Positions 1 through 8,259 of a stretch of DNA of 64,000 nucleotides are shown one piece after another. Both the position numbers and the translations under genes were made by a program. Source of the stretch: Actinoallomurus sp. (GTDB lineage: Bacteria; Actinomycetota; Actinomycetes; Streptosporangiales; Streptosporangiaceae); assembly GCA_025964685.1 (NCBI GenBank), contig JAOPYG010000444.1, forward strand, positions 1 through 64,000, given 5' to 3'. Every line of letters begins with the position of its first letter. Position 1 is the first letter of the stretch. Under the pieces are notes generated by a model. It had not been told where the DNA came from. It did not search any database and saw nothing but the letters and a program-made list of their open reading frames with translations.

Positions 1-101
1 GCCATGCCCTGGACAAGCTCCGGCTGCGCGACCGCGTCCATGCCGTCGTGTACGCCTACGAGAACCAGCTGATCTCCCCCGGAGACGGAGAGCGGCGATG
101 A
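1..101 (+). CDS. LuxR/NarL-family response regulator, C-terminal end only
   Basis: The window opens inside this gene. Read in the frame starting at base 3, the last 32 codons end at TGA 99-101. They contain KLRLRDRVHAVVYAYENQL, the typical last helix of a LuxR/NarL HTH domain with its RDR-x-(A/Q)-V-x-AYE signature. The receiver domain lies outside the window, so partner and signal are unknown. The gene runs toward the polymerase gene at 168 with a 66-nt gap and need not share its transcript. Confidence 0.82.
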   Translation, partial: HALDKLRLRDRVHAVVYAYENQLISPGDGERR

Positions 102-167
102 CAGGGGCCCGGCGCCGGTGATCCGGACATCGTGATCAGTGGGAACGGCGGGATCTATCGTGATGAC

Positions 168-1376
168 ATGTCGAAGTCGCAGATCCTGGAGGTCGCCGGG
201 CGTGAGGTGACGATCACCAACCCCGACAAGCCGCTCTTCCCGTCCGGCGGGCACACGAAGCTCGACCTGGTGCGCTACTACCTCGGTGTCGCGGAAGGTG
301 CGCTGCGCGGTGTCGCGGGCCGGCCGATGATCCTCAAGCGCTTCGTCAAGGGCATCGACGAGGAGGCCTTCTTCCAGAAGCGCGCGCCCGCCAACCGGCC
401 CGACTGGATCGAGGTGGCGCAGCTGCGCTACGCCTCGGGGCGTTCGGCCGACGAGGTCGTCGTACGGGACGCCGCCCAGCTGGCCTGGGTGGTCAACCTC
501 GGGTGTGTCGACCTCAATCCCCATCCCGTGCTCGCGGAGGACCTCGACCACCCCGACGAGCTGCGGATCGACCTGGACCCGGTGCCCGGCGTCGCGTGGG
601 GGCAGATCGTCGAGGTCGCCCTGGCGGCCAAAGAGGTGCTGGAGGATCACGGGCTGACGGCCTGGCCGAAGACCTCCGGCTCGCGGGGCTTCCACATCTA
701 CACGCGCATCGATCCGCGCTGGGCCTACCGCGAGGTACGACTGGCCGCCGAGACCGTCGCGCGCGAGGTCGAGAACCGCGCCCCCGACCTGGCCACCAGC
801 CGGTGGTGGAAGGAAGAGCGACAGGGCGTCTTCGTGGACTTCAACCAGAACGCGAAGGACCGTACGATCGCCTCGGCCTACTCCGTCCGGCCGACCGAGG
901 ACGCCCGGGTCTCCACCCCGCTCACCTGGGCGGAGGTGCCCGGCTGCCGGCCGGAGGAGCACACGCTGGCCACCGTACGGGAGCGTTTCGCCGCGATCGG
1001 CGACCCGTGGGCGGACATCGACGGCACGACGGGCTCCCTCGAACCCCTGCTGGATCTGGCCGAACGCTTCGGCCCGGCGGAAAAGCCGCCGAAGGGCACG
1101 GGCCGCCGCCAGTCCACGATGCCGCTCATCGAGATCGCGCGGGCCAAGACCAAGGACGAGGCACTGGAGGGCCTGGAGCGCTGGAAGTCGCGGCATCCGG
1201 ACACGGTGCGCCACCTCGAGCCCGCGGACGTCCTGACGGACGGGATGCGCGGCCGCAGTTCGGTCTGGTACCGGATCCGAATCAACCTCCAGCACGTACC
1301 CGACGCCGAACGCCCGCCGCAAGAACCCCTCGAGGTCGAGTACGACCCCTGGGCGGAGACACGCGGCGGCGCATGA
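168..1376 (+). CDS. Stand-alone LigD-type polymerase domain (archaeo-eukaryotic primase fold), copy 1
   Basis: A 402-residue protein covering the LigD polymerase domain with no ligase or nuclease domain. Visible catalytic motifs are IDLD (D135, D137), KTSGSRGFHIY (168-178, H176) and VFVDFNQNAKDRT (D224), the three AEP metal and nucleotide motifs. Members fill and extend DNA ends with NTPs or dNTPs during non-homologous end joining or gap repair. The ATG at 168 is preferred because the conserved EVAGREVTITNPDK begins just after it; a GTG at 132 would add 12 poorly conserved residues. The roughly 100 residues after the core are ordinary for actinobacterial stand-alone copies. A paralogue lies at 6757-7743, and no Ku or ligase gene is visible. 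Confidence 0.9.
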   Translation: MSKSQILEVAGREVTITNPDKPLFPSGGHTKLDLVRYYLGVAEGALRGVAGRPMILKRFVKGIDEEAFFQKRAPANRPDWIEVAQLRYASGRSADEVVVRDAAQLAWVVNLGCVDLNPHPVLAEDLDHPDELRIDLDPVPGVAWGQIVEVALAAKEVLEDHGLTAWPKTSGSRGFHIYTRIDPRWAYREVRLAAETVAREVENRAPDLATSRWWKEERQGVFVDFNQNAKDRTIASAYSVRPTEDARVSTPLTWAEVPGCRPEEHTLATVRERFAAIGDPWADIDGTTGSLEPLLDLAERFGPAEKPPKGTGRRQSTMPLIEIARAKTKDEALEGLERWKSRHPDTVRHLEPADVLTDGMRGRSSVWYRIRINLQHVPDAERPPQEPLEVEYDPWAETRGGA

Positions 1377-1401
1377 GAAACGTCCCACGGAAGGGCAGTG
1401 C

Positions 1402-2208
1402 ATGAGCGACACCAAGGAGCGCGTGGTCCCCACACTCATCGGGGAGTGGGCGGCCATCGACGGTCTCCTGAGCCGGCTCTCACCCGAGCAGTGGACACTG
1501 CCGACGTGCCTGCCCGGCTGGCGGATCACCGACGTCGTGGCACACCTCATCGGCACCGAGGCGATGCTCGCCGGCGACGCCACGCCGGACACCGGCGTGG
1601 ACATGAAGGCCCTGCCGCACGTGCACAACGACATCGCCGCGATCAACGAGCAGTGGGTCCAGGCACTGCGCGACGAACCGCCGGTGGCGATGCTCGCCCG
1701 GTTCCGCGAGGTCGCCGCCCGCCGTGGCGCGCAACTGGAACAGATGTCGCAGTCCGACTTCGACGCCCCGAGCTGGACGCCCGCCGGGCAGGCGACCTAC
1801 GCACGCTTCATGCAGATCAGGATCTTCGACTGCTGGATGCACGAACAGGACATCCGCGCCGTCGTCGGAACCCCCGGGAACGAGGACGGCCACGCCGCCG
1901 AGGCCTCGCTGGAGGTGGCCGCCGGCGCCCTGGGCTACCTCGTCGGCAAGCGCGCGGCCGCGCCCGACGGCGTCACCGTGGGAATCGAGCTCACCGGCCC
2001 CCTGCACCGGCGGCTGACCGTCGTGGTGGACGGCCGTGCCCGGCTGGTGGACGACACACCGGAGCCGCCGACCGCCGTCCTTCGCATGTCGTCGTCGCGC
2101 TACCTGCGGCTGGGTGGCGGGCGTGCGGACGGCCGCGAGAACGTGGAACTCGGTGGTGACCAGGTCCTCGCGCGGCGCATTCTGGACAATCTGGACTTCA
2201 CGCTCTGA
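1402..2208 (+). CDS. TIGR03083-family maleylpyruvate-isomerase-like / DinB-fold protein
   Basis: A 268-residue protein that starts after a GGAAGGG site. The N-terminal half has the four-helix MDMPI_N/TIGR03083 pattern: LSPEQWTLPTCLPGWRITDVVAHLIGTE at 28-55, with the conserved GW and the DVVAHL metal-ligand histidine, and a second His region at MHEQDIR. The C-terminal half is a small SCP2-like domain. Family members are metal-binding, and some are mycothiol-dependent transferases or isomerases; no substrate can be read here. The 25-nt gap behind the polymerase gene allows co-transcription. Confidence 0.82.
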   Translation: MSDTKERVVPTLIGEWAAIDGLLSRLSPEQWTLPTCLPGWRITDVVAHLIGTEAMLAGDATPDTGVDMKALPHVHNDIAAINEQWVQALRDEPPVAMLARFREVAARRGAQLEQMSQSDFDAPSWTPAGQATYARFMQIRIFDCWMHEQDIRAVVGTPGNEDGHAAEASLEVAAGALGYLVGKRAAAPDGVTVGIELTGPLHRRLTVVVDGRARLVDDTPEPPTAVLRMSSSRYLRLGGGRADGRENVELGGDQVLARRILDNLDFTL

Positions 2209-2341
2209 GTCAGATGGCGAGTCGGTGGTTTCGAGCGATCTGTGGCGTATGCCGGTGACCGGGTGGGAAGACAACCTACAGCCGCCCCGACCGGCTGCGG
2301 TACCAGGCGACCGAGGGTCCGGTCCCGCGCACGCGATGATC

Positions 2342-2347
2342 TAGGAT
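2342..2347 (+). promoter_or_regulatory. Possible -10 element for the beta-lactamase-fold gene
   Basis: TAGGAT lies about 65 nt before the TTG start at 2412, in the 203-nt gap after the TIGR03083-like gene. I see no convincing -35 hexamer, so this is a weak call. The rest of the gap shows no ORF or clear hairpin. Confidence 0.25.
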
Positions 2348-2411
2348 CGCGCCGTTTTACCAGGTCAACATCGTGATCTGGCCTGCTGTTACCGGTTCTC
2401 GGGGAGGGGCG

Positions 2412-3653
2412 TTGACGGCCGACCGGCTTTCGCGGCGCGATTTCGGCAGGTTCGTTGGACTGTTGGGCGCCGGCGTCGCGTTACCGGCCGAGGCCAGGGC
2501 GACCGCGCGCGGCTGGCGCGTCACCGGCCGCGGCCTCCCCGGCCTCGGCGACTTCGACTCCACGGTCATGGGCTTCATGGAGGAACGCTCCATCGCCTGC
2601 GGTTCGCTGGCGGTCACCCGGAACGGCAGGCTGCTGCTGGCGCGCGGCTACACCCTGGACGCGGGCGGGCTGCCGCTCACCCAGCCCACCTCCCTGTTCC
2701 GTACCGCGAGCGTGACCAAACCGATCACCGCCGCCGCCGTCCTGCGGCTCATCCAAGATGGCCGCCTGCGCCCCTCCGACAGCGTCGCGGGCATCCTCGG
2801 TCTCGGCACGCCGGCCGATCCGGGGTTCGCCGAGGTCACCGTGCTCCGGCTCCTGCAGCATCTCGGCGGCTGGAACCGTGACGGGTCCGGCGACCCGATG
2901 TTCGATGACCTCGTGATCGCGAAGCATCTCGGTAAGCGGCTGCCGATCGGCCAGGAGGACATCGTCCGGTACGTCACCGCGCAAGCCCTTGACCATGCGC
3001 CGGGCACGGCGTTCGCCTACAGCAACTTCGGCTACCTGCTCCTCGGCCGGATCATCGAGAAGGTCACCGGCCGGCCCTACGCCGCGTACGTCAGCGAGAC
3101 GGTGCTGGCACCGCTGGGGATCAGCCGGATGCGGCTCGGCCGGACACTGCTCCGGGTTCCCGGTGAGGTGCCGTACTACTCGCAGTTCAAGGGCGTGACC
3201 GTCATGGATTCCAGTGGAGCCATGGTGGCCGCGCCGTACGGCTCGTTCAACCACGAGAACAACGCCTTCAACTGCGGATGGCTCGCCTCGTCGGTGGACC
3301 TCGTGCGGCTCGCCCGCGTCTACGACGGTGTCACGCCGGTGCTGTCGAACGTCTCGGCGGCGCGGGCCTTCGCCGTGCCGGAGACCGGCGTCAACGGGCA
3401 CGGCCGTTACTACGGTTGCGGCTGGCACGTCCGCCAGGTTCCCGGTGGCCTCATTACGTACCACAGCGGCAGCCTGCCGGGCACGCACACGCTGCTGGTC
3501 CGGCGGCCGGACGGGCTGGCCTGGGCCGTCATGTTCGACCAGCGCGACGACCCGTCGGGCGAGAGGTACCGCGCCATCGACGCGGCCCTGCACGAGACCG
3601 CTGACGATGTGGACACCTGGCCCTCCGGCGACCTGGGCGGCACCGCTCTCTAG
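2412..3653 (+). CDS. Tat-exported serine hydrolase of the class C beta-lactamase / D-Ala-D-Ala carboxypeptidase fold
   Basis: I chose the TTG at 2412 because GGGGAGG lies just before it and the product then begins with a compact twin-arginine signal (LSRRDFGRFVGLLGAG, residues 6-21). A GTG at 2373 is possible but lacks a clear site. Active-site motifs are in order: SVTK (S100, K103), YSN (203-205) and HSG (351-353), the S-x-x-K, Y-x-N and H-x-G triad of the family. The 413-residue length suits an esterase or DD-peptidase-like beta-lactamase-fold enzyme acting outside the membrane. The substrate is unknown, and it should not be read as an antibiotic-resistance gene without biochemical data. 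Confidence 0.85.
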   Translation: MTADRLSRRDFGRFVGLLGAGVALPAEARATARGWRVTGRGLPGLGDFDSTVMGFMEERSIACGSLAVTRNGRLLLARGYTLDAGGLPLTQPTSLFRTASVTKPITAAAVLRLIQDGRLRPSDSVAGILGLGTPADPGFAEVTVLRLLQHLGGWNRDGSGDPMFDDLVIAKHLGKRLPIGQEDIVRYVTAQALDHAPGTAFAYSNFGYLLLGRIIEKVTGRPYAAYVSETVLAPLGISRMRLGRTLLRVPGEVPYYSQFKGVTVMDSSGAMVAAPYGSFNHENNAFNCGWLASSVDLVRLARVYDGVTPVLSNVSAARAFAVPETGVNGHGRYYGCGWHVRQVPGGLITYHSGSLPGTHTLLVRRPDGLAWAVMFDQRDDPSGERYRAIDAALHETADDVDTWPSGDLGGTAL

Positions 3654-3693
3654 GTGTGCGCGTTGTTCAGACCGGGGTCTGGGGGGCTTGGCC

Positions 3694-4197
3694 TCAGGTC
3701 CGCCGGGTCGCCCGGGCACGGGCCGTTGCTTCGGCGACGGCGTCGTCGTTGCCGTCGGACCAGCCGACATGCTGGATGAGCCGCTCGATCCGCCAGCCGT
3801 CCGCGGTGCGCACCATGTGGTTGGTGTAGGAGCCCCGCAGAAGGTACGCGTCGCCACCCTCGGAGTCCTTGAGGAAGTGCTGCGCGTACATGTACGAGTG
3901 GCAGATCGCGCGATCCGGGTCGTCCTCGTCGAACTCGATGACGTGGTTGGGGCTGATGTGCTGCGTCTTCGTGAAGCCGTCGAGCGCGTCACTGACGCCG
4001 GCGACGAAGTCGGCGCGCGCGAAGGTGCCGGCCGGAGTGCCCAGGTCGGAGTAGTCGGTGTACACGGGGTCGGTGAAGCAGCCGGCGAACATCTGCCAGT
4101 CACACCGGTCGACGCCCATGGCGTACCTGATGACCTGCTCGCTGATGAGGACGCGGTCTTCGAGCCGGCGGATACGGGTCTCGAGATCAGTGGTCAT
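3694..4197 (-). CDS. SnoaL-like (NTF2-fold) protein
   Basis: A 167-residue protein with the SnoaL_4/NTF2 cone layout: a leading helix (LEDRVLISEQVIRYAMGVDRCDWQMFAGCFTD), a mid-domain NHVIEFDEDDPDRAICHSYMYAQHF and a final GSYTNHMVRTADGWRIERL strand pair. Family members are small hydratases, isomerases or ligand-binding proteins of aromatic and polyketide metabolism. The ATG is preceded by GGAGG at 8 nt. It is divergent from the MarR gene at 4307 across 109 nt, the usual arrangement of a MarR repressor and its target. Confidence 0.85.
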   Translation of the reverse strand: MTTDLETRIRRLEDRVLISEQVIRYAMGVDRCDWQMFAGCFTDPVYTDYSDLGTPAGTFARADFVAGVSDALDGFTKTQHISPNHVIEFDEDDPDRAICHSYMYAQHFLKDSEGGDAYLLRGSYTNHMVRTADGWRIERLIQHVGWSDGNDDAVAEATARARATRRT

Positions 4198-4259
4198 TGA
4201 GGGCCTCCAGCGCTGATTGCGTCACACTCGGACAATACGACGTCGGATTATTTATCGCA

Positions 4260-4300
4260 ATCTCATCTTTCCTCGTATGGTCTGAGATCGGACGTATACT
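4260..4300. promoter_or_regulatory. Divergent promoter region with inverted repeat (MarR/SnoaL)
   Basis: ATCTCA (4260-4265) and TGAGAT (4283-4288) form an inverted repeat in an unusually AT-rich gap. TATACT (4295-4300) is a good -10 hexamer only 6 nt before the MarR ATG at 4307, so the MarR transcript may be leaderless. The repeat overlaps where RNA polymerase would bind, which fits autorepression. Confidence 0.45.
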
Positions 4301-4306
4301 GCGGGC

Positions 4307-4801
4307 ATGCCCCGAGAGAGCCATGACGGCGACGTCTCCGGTCCGGTGAGCGCGGACGGTGAGGTCGGTGCCGACCTCACGTGGCTGGCCCATCGAGCGG
4401 CCGCCGCGCTGGCGGACGCCTTCAACGAGGTCTCCCGTGAGGCCGGCCTGACGGATCTGCGCGACTGGCTCGTCCTGGCTCTGGTCAGCGGTGGCCGCGA
4501 GCGCACCCAACTGGAGATCGCGAACGAGCTCGGCATCGACAAGACCACGTTGGTGTCGATCCTGGACCGGCTGCAAAAGGACGGTCTCATCGTCCGCGAG
4601 GTCTCGGCCCGTGACCGCCGGGCGCGGATCCCGAAGGCGACGGCACGGGGTGTCGAGGTGAAGGACCAGGTCGCTGTCGCACGTGAGACGGCGATCAGCC
4701 GCCGGCTCGCGGCCATCCCGCCGGCCGAGCGCGCACGCTTCCACACCATGCTGTGGAGCATCGTCGAAGGGACGGGACCGCGTCCGGCCAGGAGTTCGTG
4801 A
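4307..4801 (+). CDS. MarR-family transcriptional regulator
   Basis: 164 residues with a winged HTH: RTQLEIANELGIDKTTLVSILDRLQKDGLIVREVSARDRRARI gives the recognition helix and the D-R-R wing characteristic of MarR (usually DxRxR). Flanking helices (residues 28-60 and 125-155) would form the dimer interface. No ribosome binding site is seen, but TATACT lies 6 nt before the ATG, so a leaderless message is likely. It probably represses itself and the divergent SnoaL-like gene in response to a small, perhaps aromatic, ligand. Confidence 0.9.
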   Translation: MPRESHDGDVSGPVSADGEVGADLTWLAHRAAAALADAFNEVSREAGLTDLRDWLVLALVSGGRERTQLEIANELGIDKTTLVSILDRLQKDGLIVREVSARDRRARIPKATARGVEVKDQVAVARETAISRRLAAIPPAERARFHTMLWSIVEGTGPRPARSS

Positions 4802-4822
4802 CGCGCTGGACGTGACCTCATG

Positions 4823-4836
4823 CGAACATATGTTCG
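4823..4836. promoter_or_regulatory. LexA (SOS) box at the dinB start
   Basis: CGAACATATGTTCG is a perfect 14-bp palindrome. It matches the Gram-positive/actinobacterial LexA box, CGAAC-N4-GTTCG. The ATG of the polymerase gene (4830-4832) lies inside the box, so LexA would cover the initiation region. Confidence 0.88.
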
Positions 4837-6026
4837 TGTCGACTGAGGCCACGATCCTGCATGCCGACCTGGACGCGTTCTACGCCTCCGTCGAGCAGCG
4901 CGACGATCCGCGACTGCGGGCCCGGCCCGTCATCGTCGGCTCGGGAGTGGTGCTCGCGGCCAGTTACGAGGCCAGGGCGCACGGTGTCCGTACCGCCATG
5001 AGCGGCGGCCAGGCCAGGCGGTTGTGCCCACAGGCGATCGTGGTCGAGCCGCGGATGTCGGCCTACACCGAGGCGAGCAGGGCCGTGTTCGCGGTCTTCC
5101 GGCACACCACGCCGCTGGTCGAGGGCCTGTCGATCGACGAGGCGTTCCTCGACGTGGGCGGCCTGGGCAAGAGCTCCGGCTCGCCGGTGGAGATCGCCGC
5201 GCGCCTGCGGCGTGAGGTCGCCGGGGAGATCGGGCTGCCCATCACGGTGGGGTTGGCGCGGACCAAGTTCCTCGCCAAGGTGGCCAGTGGCGTCGCCAAG
5301 CCGGACGGGCTCCTCGTCGTGCCGCCGCACCGCGAGCTCGGCTTCCTCCATCCGCTCCCGGTCCGGCGGCTGTGGGGCGTCGGGCCGGTCACGGCCGACA
5401 AGCTCGCCACGCGGGGCATCAGGACGGTCGGCGAGGTCGCCGCGGTGCCGGAGAGCGCGCTGGTCTCCCTGCTGGGCCGGGCGACCGGGCGGCACCTGTA
5501 CGCGCTCGCGCTCGGCCGCGACCCCCGCCCGGTGCGCACCGGCGTACGCCGCCGCTCGATGGGGGCGCAGCGCGCGCTGGGCCGCCGTGACCGTTCACCG
5601 GAGGACCTCGACGCCATCGTGGTGGGGCTGGTCGACCGGCTCGGCCGCCGGCTGCGTGCGGCCGGGCGGGTGTCCCGTACGGTGACGCTGCGACTCAGGT
5701 TCGACGACTTCACCCGGGCGACCCGCTCGCACACGCTGGCCCAGGCCACCGCCGAGACCCCGGCGATCCTCACCACCGCGCGAGGTCTCCTGGCGGTCGC
5801 CGGCGAGCTGATCTCCATTCGCGGGCTCACGCTGATCGGCGTCGCGCTCGGCGACCTGCACGATGACGGCGCGGTCCAGCTCGCCCTGCCCTTCGGCCAG
5901 GCCGATGCCGGCGCGCTCGACTGCGCCGTCGATGAGGTGCGCGACCGCTTCGGTTCGTCCGCGATCACTCGCGCCGTACTCCTCGGCCGCGACCCCGGAA
6001 TCTCGGTGCCCCTGCTGCCCGACTGA
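4830..6026 (+). CDS. dinB: DNA polymerase IV (DinB, Y-family translesion polymerase)
   Basis: 398 residues from ATG 4830; a GTG at 4836 is in frame and equally possible. Y-family catalytic acids are present: D13 in HADLDAFYASVEQ and D103/E104 in SIDEAFLD. The palm is followed by the thumb helix-hairpin-helix (RRLWGVGPVTADKLATRGIRTVGEVA) and a full little-finger domain (SMGAQRALGRRDRS onward). Function is error-prone bypass of DNA lesions and primer-end extension. The perfect LexA box over the start predicts SOS induction. The reading frame is open farther upstream, but that stretch overlaps the MarR gene and lacks DinB homology. It lies between two LigD-type polymerase genes. Confidence 0.95.
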   Translation: MFVSTEATILHADLDAFYASVEQRDDPRLRARPVIVGSGVVLAASYEARAHGVRTAMSGGQARRLCPQAIVVEPRMSAYTEASRAVFAVFRHTTPLVEGLSIDEAFLDVGGLGKSSGSPVEIAARLRREVAGEIGLPITVGLARTKFLAKVASGVAKPDGLLVVPPHRELGFLHPLPVRRLWGVGPVTADKLATRGIRTVGEVAAVPESALVSLLGRATGRHLYALALGRDPRPVRTGVRRRSMGAQRALGRRDRSPEDLDAIVVGLVDRLGRRLRAAGRVSRTVTLRLRFDDFTRATRSHTLAQATAETPAILTTARGLLAVAGELISIRGLTLIGVALGDLHDDGAVQLALPFGQADAGALDCAVDEVRDRFGSSAITRAVLLGRDPGISVPLLPD

Positions 6027-6028
6027 GG

Positions 6029-6760
6029 TCAGGCGGCGTAGGTGCGCAGGACGCCGAGGGCCGCGGCACCGTACGGGCCGGCGGTGCGCAGCCCCGACTC
6101 CGCCGGATCGAGCCGGCGGGCGGCGACGCGGCAGAAGGCGCCCGCCGGTCCGGCGATGGAGGATTCGGCGTCGGCGGGACCGTAACGCCAGACGCTCGTG
6201 CCGTCAGGGGCGGTCAGCTCGCACGACACCGGGTGCGCCGGCTCGCCGGTGACGGCCAGGGCGTACGGCAGCGTGCGGTGGGCGAGCCAGGCGATGTGGC
6301 GCAGCCGGTCGGTGTCGGGGAAGCCGACGCCGAGCGGTCCGGTGATGTCGAGGCCGTGCGCCCAGTGCTCGGCCAGCCGGGTGGTGGCCAGCGTGGCCGG
6401 CTTCATCGGGGTCTCCACCCACGCCAGTGTCCTCCCCGGGTCGGCCGAGCGCAGCGCGGCGACGGCGGCGACGCGGGCCTGCCTCCACCGGCGGAAGACC
6501 TCGGCCGGAGAGGTGCGCTCCTGTCGTACGCGCTGGTCCATGGCCTCATCGACCGAGAGATCGCCGGCCGGCCGCAGCTCCCTGCCGGCACCGGTCACAC
6601 TGGCCAGCACTCCCTCCTCGGACTGGGCGAGATGCAGGACGACGTCGGCCACCGTCCATCCCGCGGCGCCGGACGGCGACGTCCACCGCGTCTCGTCGAG
6701 GCCGCCCAGGATGTCTTCCAGCCGATCCTGCTCGGCGGCCAGATCGTCGAAGATCGTCAC
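6029..6760 (-). CDS. TIGR03084-family metal-binding protein (DinB/MDMPI superfamily)
   Basis: A 243-residue product begins with TIFDDLAAEQDRLEDILGGLDETRW, and a PSGAAGWTVADVVLHLAQSE segment carries the conserved GWT and histidine of the four-helix metal-binding fold; a later LAEHWAHGLDIT supplies further ligands. The GTG start (6758-6760) overlaps the TGA of the upstream polymerase gene (6757-6759) by a GTGA junction, so translation is probably coupled. An open frame continues upstream but reads through the polymerase gene out of frame. Biochemical role unknown; the coupling hints at a link with DNA repair or thiol metabolism. Confidence 0.85.
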   Translation of the reverse strand: MTIFDDLAAEQDRLEDILGGLDETRWTSPSGAAGWTVADVVLHLAQSEEGVLASVTGAGRELRPAGDLSVDEAMDQRVRQERTSPAEVFRRWRQARVAAVAALRSADPGRTLAWVETPMKPATLATTRLAEHWAHGLDITGPLGVGFPDTDRLRHIAWLAHRTLPYALAVTGEPAHPVSCELTAPDGTSVWRYGPADAESSIAGPAGAFCRVAARRLDPAESGLRTAGPYGAAALGVLRTYAA

Positions 6761-7743
6761 TTTCGGCCCTCTTCCTCTGCCGAGTCCTTCTCGCGGCGGG
6801 CGCGGGCCCGGCGTTTTCCCTCGTGCATCGCCTGGACCCGCGCGACCGGGATCGTATGGCCCTCCTCGATCAGGCCGGCATCCAGCCGCTGCGGCGCGGG
6901 CATCTCCTCGGCCCACGGGTCGTGCTCGGCGACGAGGGCAGGCACGGTGCGCAGGGTGAAGTCGGCCGGCACGACCTGGTCGAGCCGGTCCCACGACAGG
7001 GGGAAGGAGACCGGCGCGCCCGGCCGGACACGCGGGCTGTAGGCGGCCACCACCGTCGTCGCTCCACCGGAGCGGGTCGAATCGAGGAAGACCTTGCCCT
7101 CGCGGTCGTCCCGGATGAAGGCGGTGGTGGCCAGCCCGGGGTCGAGGCGTTCGGCGCGCGCCGCGATCGCGCGGGTCGCCGCCGCCACGTCCCCGTGCCC
7201 CGGCCCCGCCTCCACCGGCACGAACACGTGCAGGCCCTTGGCCCCGCTGGTCTTGACCACACCCGCCATGCCGGCGTCGGCCAGCACCTGGCGCACCAGC
7301 CGCGCGGCGCCGACCGCCAGGGCGAACGCGTCGCCCTCGGGCGGGTCGATGTCGAGCACGAGGTCAGTGGGATGGTCCCGGTCGTCGGCGCGGATCAGCG
7401 TCGGGTGGTACTCCACCGCGCGCTGGTTGGCGAACCACAGCAGCGTACGGCGGTCATCGCACAGGGCGTAGGAGACCTTGCGCCGTGAGGTCTCCGCCCA
7501 CAGCGGCACCGTCGCGACCCACGACGGGGCGTACCTGGGGACGTTCTTCTGCATGAAGGGGTCCTGGCCGCGCAGCACCCGGACCACCGAGAGCGGCCGG
7601 CCTCGCAGCACCGGGATGATGCGCTCGCGGACCGCGTCCAGATAGTCGACCAGATCCCGCTTGGTGGCGTCCGCGCCATCGAACAGCGGTTGGTCGAGGT
7701 TCGTGAGTGCTACACCGTCCCGCGTCTCGCCCTCGCCGCTCAT
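6757..7743 (-). CDS. Stand-alone LigD-type polymerase domain, copy 2
   Basis: 328 residues that share the AEP core with copy 1 but are clearly diverged: LDIDPPEG (D131, D133), KTSGAKGLHVFVP (164-176, H172) and VFLDSTRS (D221). The tail is short and highly basic/acidic (EGKRRARARREKDSAEEEGRK), probably disordered. Predicted activity is templated or gap-filling nucleotide addition at breaks. It is the first gene of a two-gene operon with the TIGR03084 protein. No ligase domain is fused, so it would have to cooperate with a separate ATP-dependent ligase encoded elsewhere. Confidence 0.9.
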   Translation of the reverse strand: MSGEGETRDGVALTNLDQPLFDGADATKRDLVDYLDAVRERIIPVLRGRPLSVVRVLRGQDPFMQKNVPRYAPSWVATVPLWAETSRRKVSYALCDDRRTLLWFANQRAVEYHPTLIRADDRDHPTDLVLDIDPPEGDAFALAVGAARLVRQVLADAGMAGVVKTSGAKGLHVFVPVEAGPGHGDVAAATRAIAARAERLDPGLATTAFIRDDREGKVFLDSTRSGGATTVVAAYSPRVRPGAPVSFPLSWDRLDQVVPADFTLRTVPALVAEHDPWAEEMPAPQRLDAGLIEEGHTIPVARVQAMHEGKRRARARREKDSAEEEGRK

Positions 7744-7800
7744 CCGTTCACCTTCCCGGCGCGGAGACGCCGGGTCAACCTCCTGGCTATTGTCTGACGC

Positions 7801-8259
7801 ATGTCAGCCGAGGTCTCCGAACGCGTCACCATCGGCGCCCAGCCCGCCGAGGTGTACGCCGCCGTGTCCGACGTCCGGCGAATGGCGAGCTGGAGTTCCG
7901 AATGCTTCGCCACCTGGGTGTGGTCGAGGCGGGCGGGCAAGCCGGCGTTCGTCGGCTTCAACCGCCGGGGAGCGCTGGTCTGGTTCACCACCTGCCGGGT
8001 CGTGGTCGCCGAGCCGGGCGAGGAGTTCGCCTTCGACGTCACGACCTTCGGGATGCCGGTCTCGCGGTGGAGTTACCGGCTCACGCCGGTGCCGGAGGGC
8101 ACCGAGCTGACGGAGCACTGGGCCGACCGCCGCACCCGGGGCGCCCACGTCCTGGGCCGTATCTTCACCGGCCGGGTCGCCGGCAACCGCACCGAGGCCA
8201 ACCGTGAGGGCATCCGCACCACGCTGGCGCGCCTCAAACGCGAACTGGACCCTGCCTGA
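7801..8259 (+). CDS. SRPBCC-family protein (polyketide cyclase/START-like fold)
   Basis: 152 residues with the single-domain helix-grip pattern: SERVTIGAQPAEVYAAVSDVRRMASWS at the start, a central beta region ending GEEFAFDVTTFG, and a long C-terminal helix. Such proteins bind hydrophobic ligands or act as aromatases/cyclases. The gene has its own 57-nt upstream gap after the divergent polymerase gene. Its last 26 nt overlap the end of the convergent acyltransferase gene. Confidence 0.85.
   Translation: MSAEVSERVTIGAQPAEVYAAVSDVRRMASWSSECFATWVWSRRAGKPAFVGFNRRGALVWFTTCRVVVAEPGEEFAFDVTTFGMPVSRWSYRLTPVPEGTELTEHWADRRTRGAHVLGRIFTGRVAGNRTEANREGIRTTLARLKRELDPA

Noticed and set aside
2412-3653. Calling the Tat-exported protein a resistance beta-lactamase
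   Set aside because: The SxxK/YxN/HxG set is shared by esterases and DD-peptidases, and nothing in the context points to antibiotics.
4683-4829. Extending dinB to the upstream GTG at 4683
   Set aside because: The added 49 codons overlap marR and have no Y-family homology; the LexA box and conserved start support 4830 or 4836.
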